From positions 1 to 46,524 of the forward strand of contig OMXK01000035.1 of assembly GCA_900314995.1 (NCBI GenBank): a stretch of 46,524 bases of DNA, given 5' to 3'. This DNA comes from an uncultured Prevotella sp. (GTDB lineage Bacteria > Bacteroidota > Bacteroidia > Bacteroidales > Bacteroidaceae). The notes beneath the pieces are model-generated. The model was not told the DNA's origin. It saw only the letters and a list, made by a program, of their open reading frames with translations, and ran no database searches. The translations under genes and the position numbers were made by a program. Every line of letters begins with the position of its first letter. Within the stretch, counting starts at the first letter, position 1. This document shows, piece by piece, positions 6,791-15,133 of this stretch.

Positions 6791-7276
6791 ATGAGTGAGA
6801 AAATTTTTGAAAAGGACGTGACTTATCGCGCCAAAGTGAGAGTGTTGGCAGGGACGGATGAGATCGTGGTGAGACCCGAGGCTCAGGGCAAGCCCGCCAA
6901 GAAGAACGTGGTGGAACGGGGCGACTCGGAGATGTATACCACCACAGGTACCAGGAACCCCAAGCGGGTGGTGAAGCTGATGACGCCCGAGAAAAGCGGC
7001 GACCTGATCGGCGACATGAAGCGGCAGTTCGACGAGTTCATCACCGAGATGGGCGGCACGCCCAGTCCCGACCCGATGGAGCGTCCGCTGCGGACGAACG
7101 ACCCGCGCCTGGAGGTGTGGATCTCTAGGGAGCGCCACGAGCTGGTAGTGAAGAAGACGGTGAAGCTCGACATGCACACCGACTACAGTACTGAAATTAG
7201 TAATTTAGAAGGAGAACTGAGAAGATGTTTACTTTCCAACAGAACAAGCTTGCTGAGTGCCAGCTGTGCCCAGTAG
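6791..7276 (+). CDS. Hypothetical basic protein overlapping the primase-helicase gene
   Basis: A 161-residue protein, unrecognised. It is rich in Lys, Arg and Glu, begins MSEKIFEKDVTYRAKVRVL, and contains a Pro/Asp-rich stretch (TPSPDPMERPLRTNDPRLEV) and VVKKTVKLDM. The last 17 codons overlap the next gene in another frame (7225-7276), and the ribosome site of that gene (AAGGAG, 7209-7214) lies inside this one. Such an overlap suggests translational coupling. The C-terminal residues encoded by the overlap look like an out-of-frame extension, so the functional part probably ends near residue 145. It may be a DNA-binding accessory of the primase-helicase; this is inference from position and charge. 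Confidence 0.55.
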   Translation: MSEKIFEKDVTYRAKVRVLAGTDEIVVRPEAQGKPAKKNVVERGDSEMYTTTGTRNPKRVVKLMTPEKSGDLIGDMKRQFDEFITEMGGTPSPDPMERPLRTNDPRLEVWISRERHELVVKKTVKLDMHTDYSTEISNLEGELRRCLLSNRTSLLSASCAQ

Positions 7277-9660
7277 AGACCTTCAGGCAGCTGACCCAGA
7301 GCGCTGAGACGGCTGCCACCATCGGCGAACACCGCAGACTCATGGCCTGCGGGAGCGTCGCCCAGGCGAAGAAGAAGAAAGACTCGCTGCCCGGCTGTCT
7401 GTATCAGACGAAGGAGGTGCTGGTGAGTGAGGGCAAGTCGAAGTTTAACAAGGGAAAGACAGGACGCTGGAGGCTCCAGAGCCAATGCGTGCTGAACGGC
7501 CTGGTGATGTGCGACTTCGACCATGTGGGCAAGGATCCCCGTCAGGTGTATGAGGAGATCAAGGCGAAGCACGACTTCGAGCAGTTGGGCATCGTGCTGT
7601 TCTTCATCACTCCGGGCGGCGAGGGTCTGAAATCGGTATCCATTGCCGACATCAACTACAACCTCGTGGATAATCAGAAACGACTCGCCTCCACGCTGGG
7701 ACTCACCATTAAGATCGATAAGAGCTGTAAAGACTCTTCAAGGCTCTCATACATCCCGAAATGGGACGATATCCTCTATATCAATGAAGAAAAACTCTTT
7801 GGATATGATAATCCTTTATACGACGAAAAGTACGGCAAACAGTACCGTGAGGGCAATTCTCAGGGCCGTCTTGATTTCACTCAAGACAAAGCTGGAGACG
7901 GTGATCAGGAGGCTGTAGACCTCAACCAGCTAGAGGTGAAGCTGGATAAGGACGCTGATGGCGACTACTGCTATCACGGGGTGAAATACAAGGACCTGCT
8001 GGCGAAGTGGTGGGAACTGAAGGGCGGCAAGCCCGGTATCGGCGACCGCCACCAGCGGATGCTCGAACTCGGAGGCGAACTGCGGCGCATCGTGGACAAC
8101 CTGCCGCAGAACGTGTTGTGGCTGATGCAGCAGACCGACTTGTGGAAAGATCTTGTGAAGGATGGCCGGCGCAGCGAGCTTGAGAGGATGGCCTCCGACG
8201 TGTGCCAGTACCGCCCGAGAGGCCCTCTGCCTGATGCCCTTGCCCTGACCCTCGACGCCTTCGGCATCAAGTACACCAGACAGGACGTGGTGCAGAACAA
8301 CCTGCCTTACGACGACTGGGCCGAACGCCTGATGGCCCTGCCCTTAGGCTGCTACGAGCCTGCCGTGGCGCATATCGACAATCCGAGGGTGAAGCCCGGC
8401 GGTGTGATCTCTGCCTCTGGCATGTACTCGGTGCTGCTGACCCGCTGCGACTATCAGAACTGGAAAGGACGCATGCAGCGTCTGAACTCGCTGGTGCTGA
8501 TGTGCGGCGACCCTGCATCGGGCAAGTCGGTGGCCAAGGAACAGGACGATCACATCATGCTGACGATGCGCGAGAGCGACAAGCCTGCCCGTGAAGCCGA
8601 GAAGGCCTTCAAGAAGGAGCGCAATGCCCGTAACACGTCGAGCAAGGCACAGAAAGGCGAGGCTCTGCAGGAGCCGTGCGGCATCATCCGCTACAACGTG
8701 GTGAAGGTGTCGAACAACCGCTTCTACAAACATGCGGAGAATAACGTGGAGACGGGCTACGACGGGGAGAAATGGTTCCTCCACCAGTATATGTTCTCTA
8801 CCGAGTTGCTCTCGTTGGTGAATGCCAAGGGCGGTTTCCAGGAGAAACGCGATATCATGCTTCAGGCGTTCCATAACGAGCGAAACGGCGTCGATTACGC
8901 CAATTCGGATTCTGTGAACGACTCGATGCCCATGATGTTCTCAGGCGTCTTCACCTGCACGAGGACTTCACTCCAGCAGTTCATCAATGCCCGGAATATC
9001 GGCGACGGTATGTCGACCCGCATGACCCCGTGGCTGATGCCCGAAGAGGACTACCACACGGATGAGTTCTGCGAGGAGCGTTGTGACCTGACACCCGACC
9101 GTCAGATGGAGGAGTGGGGCGCGAGGTTCGACCAGCTGAAGTGTGAGATCAAAGGTCTGAGACCGCTCGTAAGGTTCGTCTACGACCTCTGTGCGGCCAT
9201 CGCCGAGGAAGCCCGCATCAACGAGGACAAGGTGCTCAACCTGGAGCGCAAGCGTCTGCAGGACAAGATCATGGCGGTATGCATCCCGCAGGTGATTTCT
9301 ACGCAGTCCTCATGGGAGGAGTTCGTGAAGACGGGTGAGGCGAAGATCGAACAGTATCATCTGGACTTCGCAGAGCTGATGTGCGAGATCATCAACAAGT
9401 GCGAGGACGCGCTCTTCGGCCAGCTGCTGCAGGACATGTTTGCGAATGAGGCTCGCGACACCCAGCTCCGCAGGGTGTACGACAAGACGGCCAAGTTCTA
9501 CTCCATGCTGCCGGAGGAGTTTACGACCAAGGATGTGGTAAATATTTTTGGCTATTCTTCTATCTCAACGGCATCGAGCAAATGCGACAAATTCGTTAAA
9601 GAGAACGTTTGTGAGCGGATCTCGAAGGGAAAGTTCAGAAAACTTGCCAAGGCCATTTGA
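7225..9660 (+). CDS. VirE_N (BT4734-like) primase plus DUF3987 helicase-like protein
   Basis: An 811-residue protein. The N-terminal region has MCDFDH (two Asp, near residues 97 and 99) and TPGGEGLK (129-136), followed by DKSCKDSSRLSYI, the arrangement of the VirE_N/BT4734-like domain related to archaeo-eukaryotic primases. The second half carries a P-loop, GDPASGKS (428-435), in the context of DUF3987, an ATPase/helicase-like domain. Such fusions are common in Bacteroidales mobile elements and probably prime and unwind DNA for element replication, although this is established mainly by domain logic. It is the last gene of the cassette and starts inside the previous one with a good AAGGAG ribosome site. 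The right 28-bp inverted repeat begins 2 bases after its stop. Length and domains look complete. Confidence 0.85.
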   Translation: MFTFQQNKLAECQLCPVETFRQLTQSAETAATIGEHRRLMACGSVAQAKKKKDSLPGCLYQTKEVLVSEGKSKFNKGKTGRWRLQSQCVLNGLVMCDFDHVGKDPRQVYEEIKAKHDFEQLGIVLFFITPGGEGLKSVSIADINYNLVDNQKRLASTLGLTIKIDKSCKDSSRLSYIPKWDDILYINEEKLFGYDNPLYDEKYGKQYREGNSQGRLDFTQDKAGDGDQEAVDLNQLEVKLDKDADGDYCYHGVKYKDLLAKWWELKGGKPGIGDRHQRMLELGGELRRIVDNLPQNVLWLMQQTDLWKDLVKDGRRSELERMASDVCQYRPRGPLPDALALTLDAFGIKYTRQDVVQNNLPYDDWAERLMALPLGCYEPAVAHIDNPRVKPGGVISASGMYSVLLTRCDYQNWKGRMQRLNSLVLMCGDPASGKSVAKEQDDHIMLTMRESDKPAREAEKAFKKERNARNTSSKAQKGEALQEPCGIIRYNVVKVSNNRFYKHAENNVETGYDGEKWFLHQYMFSTELLSLVNAKGGFQEKRDIMLQAFHNERNGVDYANSDSVNDSMPMMFSGVFTCTRTSLQQFINARNIGDGMSTRMTPWLMPEEDYHTDEFCEERCDLTPDRQMEEWGARFDQLKCEIKGLRPLVRFVYDLCAAIAEEARINEDKVLNLERKRLQDKIMAVCIPQVISTQSSWEEFVKTGEAKIEQYHLDFAELMCEIINKCEDALFGQLLQDMFANEARDTQLRRVYDKTAKFYSMLPEEFTTKDVVNIFGYSSISTASSKCDKFVKENVCERISKGKFRKLAKAI

Positions 9661-9661
9661 T

Positions 9662-9689
9662 CTTTAGAACTTTAGATTTTTAGATTTTT
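9662..9689 (-). repeat. right copy of 28-bp perfect inverted repeat
   Basis: Exact reverse complement of 981-1008. It occupies nearly the whole 35-base gap between the primase-helicase stop and the M15 peptidase start. Confidence 0.6.
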
Positions 9690-9695
9690 CGTTTT

Positions 9696-10127
9696 ATGAA
9701 TAATGTAGAAATTAACCAGACTATCAAACTCTCCGAGCACATGACGCTCGGGGAGTTGACAGTGACGAATGTGAAGACTGCGGATGGTAATATTCCGAGT
9801 CATGTGGCGATTGAGAATTTGAAGCGGTTGTGCAAATGGCTGGAGCATCTGCGGGCGCAGTATAATCTGCTGTATGATGACGGGTCGCATCCGATTGTGA
9901 TTAATAGCGGGACGAGTAATCATCTGACGGGGTGTGCGGCGGATATCCGGGTGTTTGGGATCGAACAGGCGATGAGGTATGCGGTGATCCTGCTGAATTA
10001 TGCGGATGATTCGGATCAGGAGTTTGATGAGCTGCTGATTGAGCGTTCGAAGAAGGGTACGTATTGGTTGCATTTCGCGGTAAGGCCGAAGGGGAATCGG
10101 ATGAAGGTTGCGTTTTTGCGAGGGTAG
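9696..10127 (+). CDS. M15-type D-Ala-D-Ala carboxypeptidase-like peptidase
   Basis: A 143-residue zinc peptidase-like protein acting on peptidoglycan peptides. SNHLTGCAADI holds the family signature SxHxxGxAxD with zinc ligands H76 and D83, and a C-terminal LHFAV supplies the third ligand. There is no signal peptide, as in phage endolysins of this type, which need a holin or another route to reach the wall. In Bacteroidales a peptidoglycan hydrolase (usually an amidase) is often encoded near HU-like and VirE_N genes; this M15 enzyme may fill that slot. It starts 6 bases after the right inverted repeat, so it lies just outside or at the edge of the island. Confidence 0.8.
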   Translation: MNNVEINQTIKLSEHMTLGELTVTNVKTADGNIPSHVAIENLKRLCKWLEHLRAQYNLLYDDGSHPIVINSGTSNHLTGCAADIRVFGIEQAMRYAVILLNYADDSDQEFDELLIERSKKGTYWLHFAVRPKGNRMKVAFLRG

Positions 10128-10205
10128 ATGATCTTGATCAATCTACCGAGCCTTAGCAAGCTCGAACGAAGTTCAAGGTGATTTTTTTGTAGACTTAGCA
10201 TTCAC

Positions 10206-10265
10206 TTGCGGCGGAGCCTCGCGCTAGGGTCAGGCACTGACCCTAGTGCGAGGCGTTTGCGGCGG
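10206..10265. repeat. 18-bp-arm hairpin framed by 9-bp direct repeats
   Basis: Arms 10216-10233 and 10237-10254 pair with one G-T position around a GCA loop. TTGCGGCGG stands on each side (10206-10214 and 10257-10265). There is no T-tract. It lies between the convergent M15 and GH67 genes, so it may serve as a transcript end or be a small REP-like insertion whose target site was duplicated. Confidence 0.6.
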
Positions 10266-10296
10266 GGATTATTATCACACATGGGGGGTGTTTATG

Positions 10297-12237
10297 CTAC
10301 TTGGTGTATCCGTGGTCTGGATTCACGTACATGCCGATGGGGATGCTGAACTGCATCATCTCGTCGAGGTTGTGGACGGGATGCTCCATGTCTTGCGGGA
10401 TGGGGCGGCGGGAGAAGGTCTGGAAGTAGAGCAGACAGGCATCGCGCCACCACTCTGCGTCGCGGGCCTGGATGCGGAGTTTGCGTTGAACCTCGCTGAA
10501 ACGCTGGGCATCAACGAAGGGTTGCATGGCGTCCCAGACGTTGAGGAAGCTGCGGGCCTCGTGCACGCCTTTATCGTAATGATGACAGAGCTCATCCCAG
10601 AACGTGTGACCGCTCTTCATCTTGTAGTCCCAGGGCACATGGTGGAACCAGGTGATGAGGTTCTCGGGGCACGTGCTGATGTCGTTGTAGAGACTGCAGA
10701 GCGGCTCAGGATACTGCCTGACGTTGGCCGTGCCTGTGAGGGTGCGGTTGAAGCCCATGCCGATAGAGTCGGCCTTGTGGTAGTAGGGCGGGGTCCAGTC
10801 GACTCTCACCCCCTTGGGGGCATACCACGGCTCGGGTCCGTAGTGGTGGGTGCCGGCAAAGATGTGGTGGATGCCGAGGGGCATCATGTAGTTGACGCAC
10901 GCCTCGCGGCTTCTAAGCATCATGCTGAGGAGGGGGGCATTGACCATTGACCATTGACCATTGACCATTGAGGATGGGGTATCGAATGTGGCTTTGAGCC
11001 ATTCTTTGGCAATGTCCTCTGGGGTCAGCGCAGGGTTCCATGCCGTACGGCCGAAGGCATACCAGTTGGCCTGTGCGAAGTGATGGCCGCACCAGTTGGT
11101 ATCGTCGCCGATATTGGCCACGCCTGCCATCGCCTTCAGACTGCCGGGCTTCACAAACGAGAAGAACTCCTGCCACATCGGGGCGAGGTAGACCAGATGG
11201 TTGGCTGCGCCGAGATACTCCTGGGTGATCTGGAACTCCACCATCATCTGCGTCTTCTGCAGGGCGGTAAACAGCGGGCTGTATGGTTCGCGGGGTTGGA
11301 AATCGATGGGGCCGTTCTTGATCTGGATGATGACATTGTCGGCAAACTGGCCGTCGAGGGGCATGAACTCCTCGTAAGCCTGGTTGGCGCGATCGGGGCT
11401 CTGGGGCGCATAGACGAAGGCGCGCCACATCACGATGCCCTTGTGGGGTTTCAGCACACGGGCGAGCATATTGGCACCGTCGGCATGGGTGCGCCCGAAG
11501 TCCTGAGGCCCTGGCTCACCCTCGGAGTTGGCCTTCACCAGGAAGCCGCCGAAGTCGGGGATCAGACGGTAGATCTCCTTCACCTTCTCCTTCCACCAGC
11601 CGACGACCTTGGCATTGAGCGGGTCGGCAGTCTCGAGGCCGCCCACCTTGATGGGCGAGGCGAAGTTGATGGAGAGGTAGACGCGGATGCCGAAGGGGCG
11701 CAGTTGGTCGGCGATGGCCTTCGTCTTCTGCAGACTCTCTGTAGAGAGTGCCTCCGGCTTGGCATTCACATTGTTGAGCACGGTGCCGTTGATACCGACA
11801 GAGGCATTGGCGCGGGCATACATCCTGATGCGTTCCGGATCGGGATTGAGGAAGATGCTCTTTCCCGCAAAGCCGCGTTCCACGGTGCCGTCGGGGTTAT
11901 CCCAGTGGTTGAGGATGCGGAGTTTGTAGAAAGGGGCGGAATAGCCCTGTTCTCCTCTGAGCAGGGCATAGGCTCCGTAGAGCAGTCCCTGCGCGTTCTT
12001 GGCGGTGACGGTGGAGCCGCTGATGCGGTAGGCATCGTCGGCCATTTTGGGGTCGAGAGCCAGCGTGGCCTTCTCGCCTTGATAATAGGTTCGTAACTCT
12101 GTGGCAGCGAGGCACTCGGGGCCCGTGACCTGCGCTTTGTTGACGGGCTGGTATCTCAGCCACAGCTGATGGCCGTCTTCGGCCTTTGCCAGCGCGACAA
12201 CGGTCAGGAGGGTAATGAATAATGCTAGTCTTTTCAT
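10297..12237 (-). CDS. GH67 alpha-glucuronidase with internal heptamer repeat
   Basis: It removes 4-O-methylglucuronic acid from the ends of xylo-oligosaccharides. The 646-residue protein starts with a signal peptide (MKRLALFITLLTVVALAKAE), so it acts in the periplasm or at the surface. Segments such as IKVGGLETADPLN, PDFGGFLVKANSEGEPGPQ, MWRAFVYAP and SREACVNYMMPLGIHHIF are typical of GH67. The start at 12237 is chosen for the signal peptide; the open frame extends further upstream inside the GH97 gene. Near residues 420-435 there is an insertion-like SSMVNGQWSMVNAP, encoded by 4.7 copies of a 7-bp repeat (10938-10970), in place of the short loop expected before the SREA motif. A change of one repeat unit would break the frame. 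It is 14 bases downstream of the GH97 gene, likely one operon. Confidence 0.9.
   Translation of the reverse strand: MKRLALFITLLTVVALAKAEDGHQLWLRYQPVNKAQVTGPECLAATELRTYYQGEKATLALDPKMADDAYRISGSTVTAKNAQGLLYGAYALLRGEQGYSAPFYKLRILNHWDNPDGTVERGFAGKSIFLNPDPERIRMYARANASVGINGTVLNNVNAKPEALSTESLQKTKAIADQLRPFGIRVYLSINFASPIKVGGLETADPLNAKVVGWWKEKVKEIYRLIPDFGGFLVKANSEGEPGPQDFGRTHADGANMLARVLKPHKGIVMWRAFVYAPQSPDRANQAYEEFMPLDGQFADNVIIQIKNGPIDFQPREPYSPLFTALQKTQMMVEFQITQEYLGAANHLVYLAPMWQEFFSFVKPGSLKAMAGVANIGDDTNWCGHHFAQANWYAFGRTAWNPALTPEDIAKEWLKATFDTPSSMVNGQWSMVNAPLLSMMLRSREACVNYMMPLGIHHIFAGTHHYGPEPWYAPKGVRVDWTPPYYHKADSIGMGFNRTLTGTANVRQYPEPLCSLYNDISTCPENLITWFHHVPWDYKMKSGHTFWDELCHHYDKGVHEARSFLNVWDAMQPFVDAQRFSEVQRKLRIQARDAEWWRDACLLYFQTFSRRPIPQDMEHPVHNLDEMMQFSIPIGMYVNPDHGYTK
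10938..10970. repeat. 7-bp tandem repeat (CATTGAC) x4.7 inside GH67 gene
   Basis: Four full CATTGAC units at 10938, 10945, 10952 and 10959 plus CATTG. Since 7 is not a multiple of 3, gain or loss of one unit shifts the reading frame of the alpha-glucuronidase. Confidence 0.95.
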
Positions 12238-12251
12238 ATCTGTCGTAGGGT

Positions 12252-14201
12252 TTATTGCGTGATGATCAGTCCGCCGTTGGGCTGGATGGTGAACTTGGCC
12301 TGTCCTTTCTTGTCGAGTTTCAGCGGCAGGCGCGTGGGGCCGCCTTTCTTCTCGTCGATGTAGTACTGCGTGAGTCCGCCGTAGGCTTTCAGGTCGAGGG
12401 TGAGCGTCAGGGGCTCCTTCTGGGCATTGAGGCCAGCGATGTACCACTGACCGTCGGTGGCCTGACGGGCGAGGATGACGTATTTGCCGGGGTAGCCGTC
12501 GATGAAGCTTGTCTGTTGCCACGTGGTGGGCAGTCCGCGCAGGAAGTTGAGCTCGAACTCAGGGAGCTCGTCGAGGTTGTTGGGCTGCATGGCGACACAC
12601 TGTACCGAAGTCTGCATGATGATGCCGGCGGCCATCTCGAAGATATCCGTCGTGTGACGCGGATGGCGGCTCTTGTTGTCGGGCGAGAGATACTTGTTCA
12701 TGATGACGCCGCCCCAGTCCATCGAGGCCGTCGCATTGCGGCAGAAGGGGTGGAGGGTGAGGTCGAAGGGCTCCTTGATGGCTGCGCCCTCGTTGAAGAA
12801 CACGTTCTCGGAAGCCAGCACGGCCTCAGAGGCGACGTAGTTGGGATACATGCGCTCCCAGCCGCGCGGCATGGTGCAGCCGTGGAAGATGACCTGCAGG
12901 CCATAGCGGTTGGCATCGGAGAGGATGTCCTCGTAGAGCTGCATCGTCTCCTGCTTGTCGCCGCCGAAGAAGTCGACCTTGATGCCCTTGATGCCGATTG
13001 ACTGCATCCACTTCATCTCGCGTTCGCGGGCAATGGCAGTGTTCAGACAGTTGCGCGGGCCCTGCGGGGCATCGTTCCAGAAACCGTTGGAGTTGTACCA
13101 GAGCATGAGGTGGACACCCTTCGACTGGGCGTACTTGGAGAGTTCCGCGATGCGCTCACGGCCAATCTGCGTGTCCCACCAGTTGTCGACGAGACAGTAC
13201 TCGAAGCCCATGGCCGAGGCGAGATTGATGAACTTCACCTGATCGTCGTAATTGATGGAGGTGTCCTGCCAGATGAGCCAGCTCCAGGTGTAGCGGCCAG
13301 GCTGATAGTCGCAGGAGGGCTCATAGAGCGGCTTGACGACATCGTAGCTGATGGTGGTCTCGACGATGGGCTTCAGGCTGTTGCCAAGGGTGATGGTGCG
13401 CCAGGGGGTCTCACCGGGCAGGGGGATGCCGGCGAAGTCGGCTCCGAAGCCGTTGTTCTCGCCCTTGTCGGGATAGACCACGGTGTAGCCCATGCCAGCC
13501 TGATAGTCGGAGAGGTGGGCGCCACAGTAGTTGGAGCCCACGCCCGTCTCGGAAACCAGTGCCCAGCCGTTGGGCAGATGGAAGAGGGCAGGGAAGATGT
13601 AGCCGTGACCATACTGCGACTCTACCGCCATGGGTGCATCAGCCGAGTAGCCTTCCTCGTAAGAGGGCTTGGTCTGTTCCCAGCCCGTCTCGGGACCTAT
13701 CTGCGGCGAGATAAAGGTGGTCGTGCCGTCGGGGAAGTTGAAACTGCTGAGTTCCGAGACGATGCGCGCGCGTTTGTACTCTATCTGACCGATCTTCTGA
13801 CGGGGAATCAGGTAGCGGAAGGCGATATCGTTGTCGGAGACCTGGAAGAGCATGCTGAACGTGCGGCCGTCCTTGTTCCGGAGGTTCAGCGTCAGGGTGT
13901 TGGCCTTGTAAACGGCAGAAGAAGCCTTGGTGCCGCGCATCTGATAGGTCTCGTCGACGGCGCCTGTCCTGGAATCTACGATTGACAGATCTCTGGTGAA
14001 ATCGCCTACTGACGTCTTGAGTCCAAGGGCAGAGGGCTGCAGCACTTCCTGACCGTCGAGCGCCACCGTGTAGTACAATCGTCCGCCAGCATCGCTGACG
14101 GTCACCTTCAGCTTGTCGGAAGGCGATGAAACACTAACGTCACCAGCCCAAGCCAGGACTGATGACGTCAGTAGTGTGAAAAGGATGAATCGTCTCTTCA
14201 T
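12252..14201 (-). CDS. GH97 family glycoside hydrolase (alpha-glucosidase or alpha-galactosidase)
   Basis: A 649-residue enzyme with signal peptide (MKRRFILFTLLTSSVLAWAGD). An N-terminal beta-sandwich domain (about 25-290) includes SPDGKL-like and DNDIAFRY motifs. It is followed by a TIM barrel with WSWLIWQDTSINYDDQ, GFEYCLVDNWW, GIKVDFFGGDKQ and SEAVLASENVFF, then a C-terminal sheet domain. GH97 contains inverting alpha-glucosidases such as SusB and retaining alpha-galactosidases. The Asp in VDFF and the Glu in ASEN are placed as nucleophile and acid/base would be in the retaining type, but I cannot settle the substrate. It lies 2 bases after nagB and 14 before the glucuronidase gene on the minus strand, pointing to periplasmic trimming of plant or host glycans. 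Confidence 0.9.
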   Translation of the reverse strand: MKRRFILFTLLTSSVLAWAGDVSVSSPSDKLKVTVSDAGGRLYYTVALDGQEVLQPSALGLKTSVGDFTRDLSIVDSRTGAVDETYQMRGTKASSAVYKANTLTLNLRNKDGRTFSMLFQVSDNDIAFRYLIPRQKIGQIEYKRARIVSELSSFNFPDGTTTFISPQIGPETGWEQTKPSYEEGYSADAPMAVESQYGHGYIFPALFHLPNGWALVSETGVGSNYCGAHLSDYQAGMGYTVVYPDKGENNGFGADFAGIPLPGETPWRTITLGNSLKPIVETTISYDVVKPLYEPSCDYQPGRYTWSWLIWQDTSINYDDQVKFINLASAMGFEYCLVDNWWDTQIGRERIAELSKYAQSKGVHLMLWYNSNGFWNDAPQGPRNCLNTAIAREREMKWMQSIGIKGIKVDFFGGDKQETMQLYEDILSDANRYGLQVIFHGCTMPRGWERMYPNYVASEAVLASENVFFNEGAAIKEPFDLTLHPFCRNATASMDWGGVIMNKYLSPDNKSRHPRHTTDIFEMAAGIIMQTSVQCVAMQPNNLDELPEFELNFLRGLPTTWQQTSFIDGYPGKYVILARQATDGQWYIAGLNAQKEPLTLTLDLKAYGGLTQYYIDEKKGGPTRLPLKLDKKGQAKFTIQPNGGLIITQ

Positions 14202-14203
14202 GC

Positions 14204-14998
14204 TTACAGCAGTTGGTCTTGTTCGATATCCTTAAAGTACTTGTAGGTGCTCACCTTGATCTCGTCGGCAGCCTCCTCGTCGCATACGATGATACCATGC
14301 TCGTGCATCTGGAGGGCAGAGATGGTCCACATGTGGTTGACGGCTCCTTCGACAGCAGCCTGCAGGGCACGTGCCTTGGCATGGCCGTTGGCCAGGATCA
14401 TCACCTCGCGGGCAGCCATGACGGTGCCGACGCCGACGGTGAGAGCGTGAGCGGGCACGTTCTCGGGCTTGCCGCCGAAGAAACGGCTGTTGGCGATGCG
14501 GGTGTCTGTCGTCAGTGTCTTCATACGGGTCTTGGAACTCAGTGATGAGCCGGGCTCGTTGAAGGCGATATGACCATCAGGGCCGATGCCTCCGATGAAG
14601 AGGTCGATGCCACCAGCCTCGGCAATCATCTCCTCGTAGTGCTTGCACTCCTCGACGAGGTCAGGGGCATTGCCGTTGAGGATGTGGATATTCTCCTTCG
14701 GACAGTCAATGTGGTCGAAGAGGTTACGGGCCATGAAGGCATGATAGCTCTCAGGGTGGGTCTCGGGCAGGCCGACATACTCGTCCATGTTGAAGGTGAT
14801 GACGTTCTTGAACGATACCTTTCCGGCGCGGTTAGCCTCTACGAGGGCATTGTACATGCCAACGGGAGAAGAACCAGTAGGAAGACCCAGCACGAACTTG
14901 TGGTCAGGTGTAGGGTTGAACTCGTTGATACGCTCGATAACATGGCTTGCAGCCCACTGTGACATTTTCTGATAGTCACTCTGAATAATTACTCTCAT
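14204..14998 (-). CDS. nagB: Glucosamine-6-phosphate deaminase
   Basis: It converts glucosamine 6-phosphate to fructose 6-phosphate and ammonia in the cytoplasm. The 264-residue protein shows [32 protein letters not shown] (catalytic Asp), [17 protein letters not shown] and SRFFGG, all typical of NagB. I chose the ATG at 14998 (MRVIIQSD), where the family starts, rather than the longer open frame to 15067. The upstream GH97-GH67 pair follows directly (gap 2), a likely amino-sugar and glycan operon. A minus-strand -7 box lies at 15036-15043. Confidence 0.95.
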   Translation of the reverse strand: MRVIIQSDYQKMSQWAASHVIERINEFNPTPDHKFVLGLPTGSSPVGMYNALVEANRAGKVSFKNVITFNMDEYVGLPETHPESYHAFMARNLFDHIDCPKENIHILNGNAPDLVEECKHYEEMIAEAGGIDLFIGGIGPDGHIAFNEPGSSLSSKTRMKTLTTDTRIANSRFFGGKPENVPAHALTVGVGTVMAAREVMILANGHAKARALQAAVEGAVNHMWTISALQMHEHGIIVCDEEAADEIKVSTYKYFKDIEQDQLL

Positions 14999-15035
14999 AA
15001 TGTTTTTGTTTTTGGTTCTTAAATAAATTTGGATG

Positions 15036-15043
15036 CAAAAATA
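15036..15043 (-). promoter_or_regulatory. -7 box for the nagB-GH97-GH67 operon
   Basis: On the minus strand this reads TATTTTTG, an exact TAnnTTTG match, 37 bases before the nagB ATG. Nearby, 15069-15092 has GATTAACACG twice in tandem between the divergent promoters. Confidence 0.5.
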
Positions 15044-15117
15044 CAAGGAAAATTTTTTTTTAGGCACAGATTAACACGGATTAACACGGATTTTTTTCTG
15101 ACGCGCGTAGAAATCAT

Positions 15118-15125
15118 TAACTTTG
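15118..15125 (+). promoter_or_regulatory. -7 box very close to the hflX start
   Basis: TAACTTTG matches TAnnTTTG and ends only 8 bases before the ATG at 15134. If used, the hflX transcript would be leaderless or nearly so. No ribosome site precedes the ATG. Confidence 0.45.
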
Positions 15126-15133
15126 TAGCCAAT

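Noticed and set aside
6791-7276. Toxin-antitoxin pair within the small genes of the cassette
   Set aside because: None of the small proteins shows a toxin or antitoxin motif. The spacing is explained as well by a replication operon.
10246-12096. Two long plus-strand open frames (234 and 338 codons) opposite the GH67 gene
   Set aside because: The minus strand holds a full-length secreted GH67 enzyme. The plus frames have compositions typical of antisense frames and no motifs.
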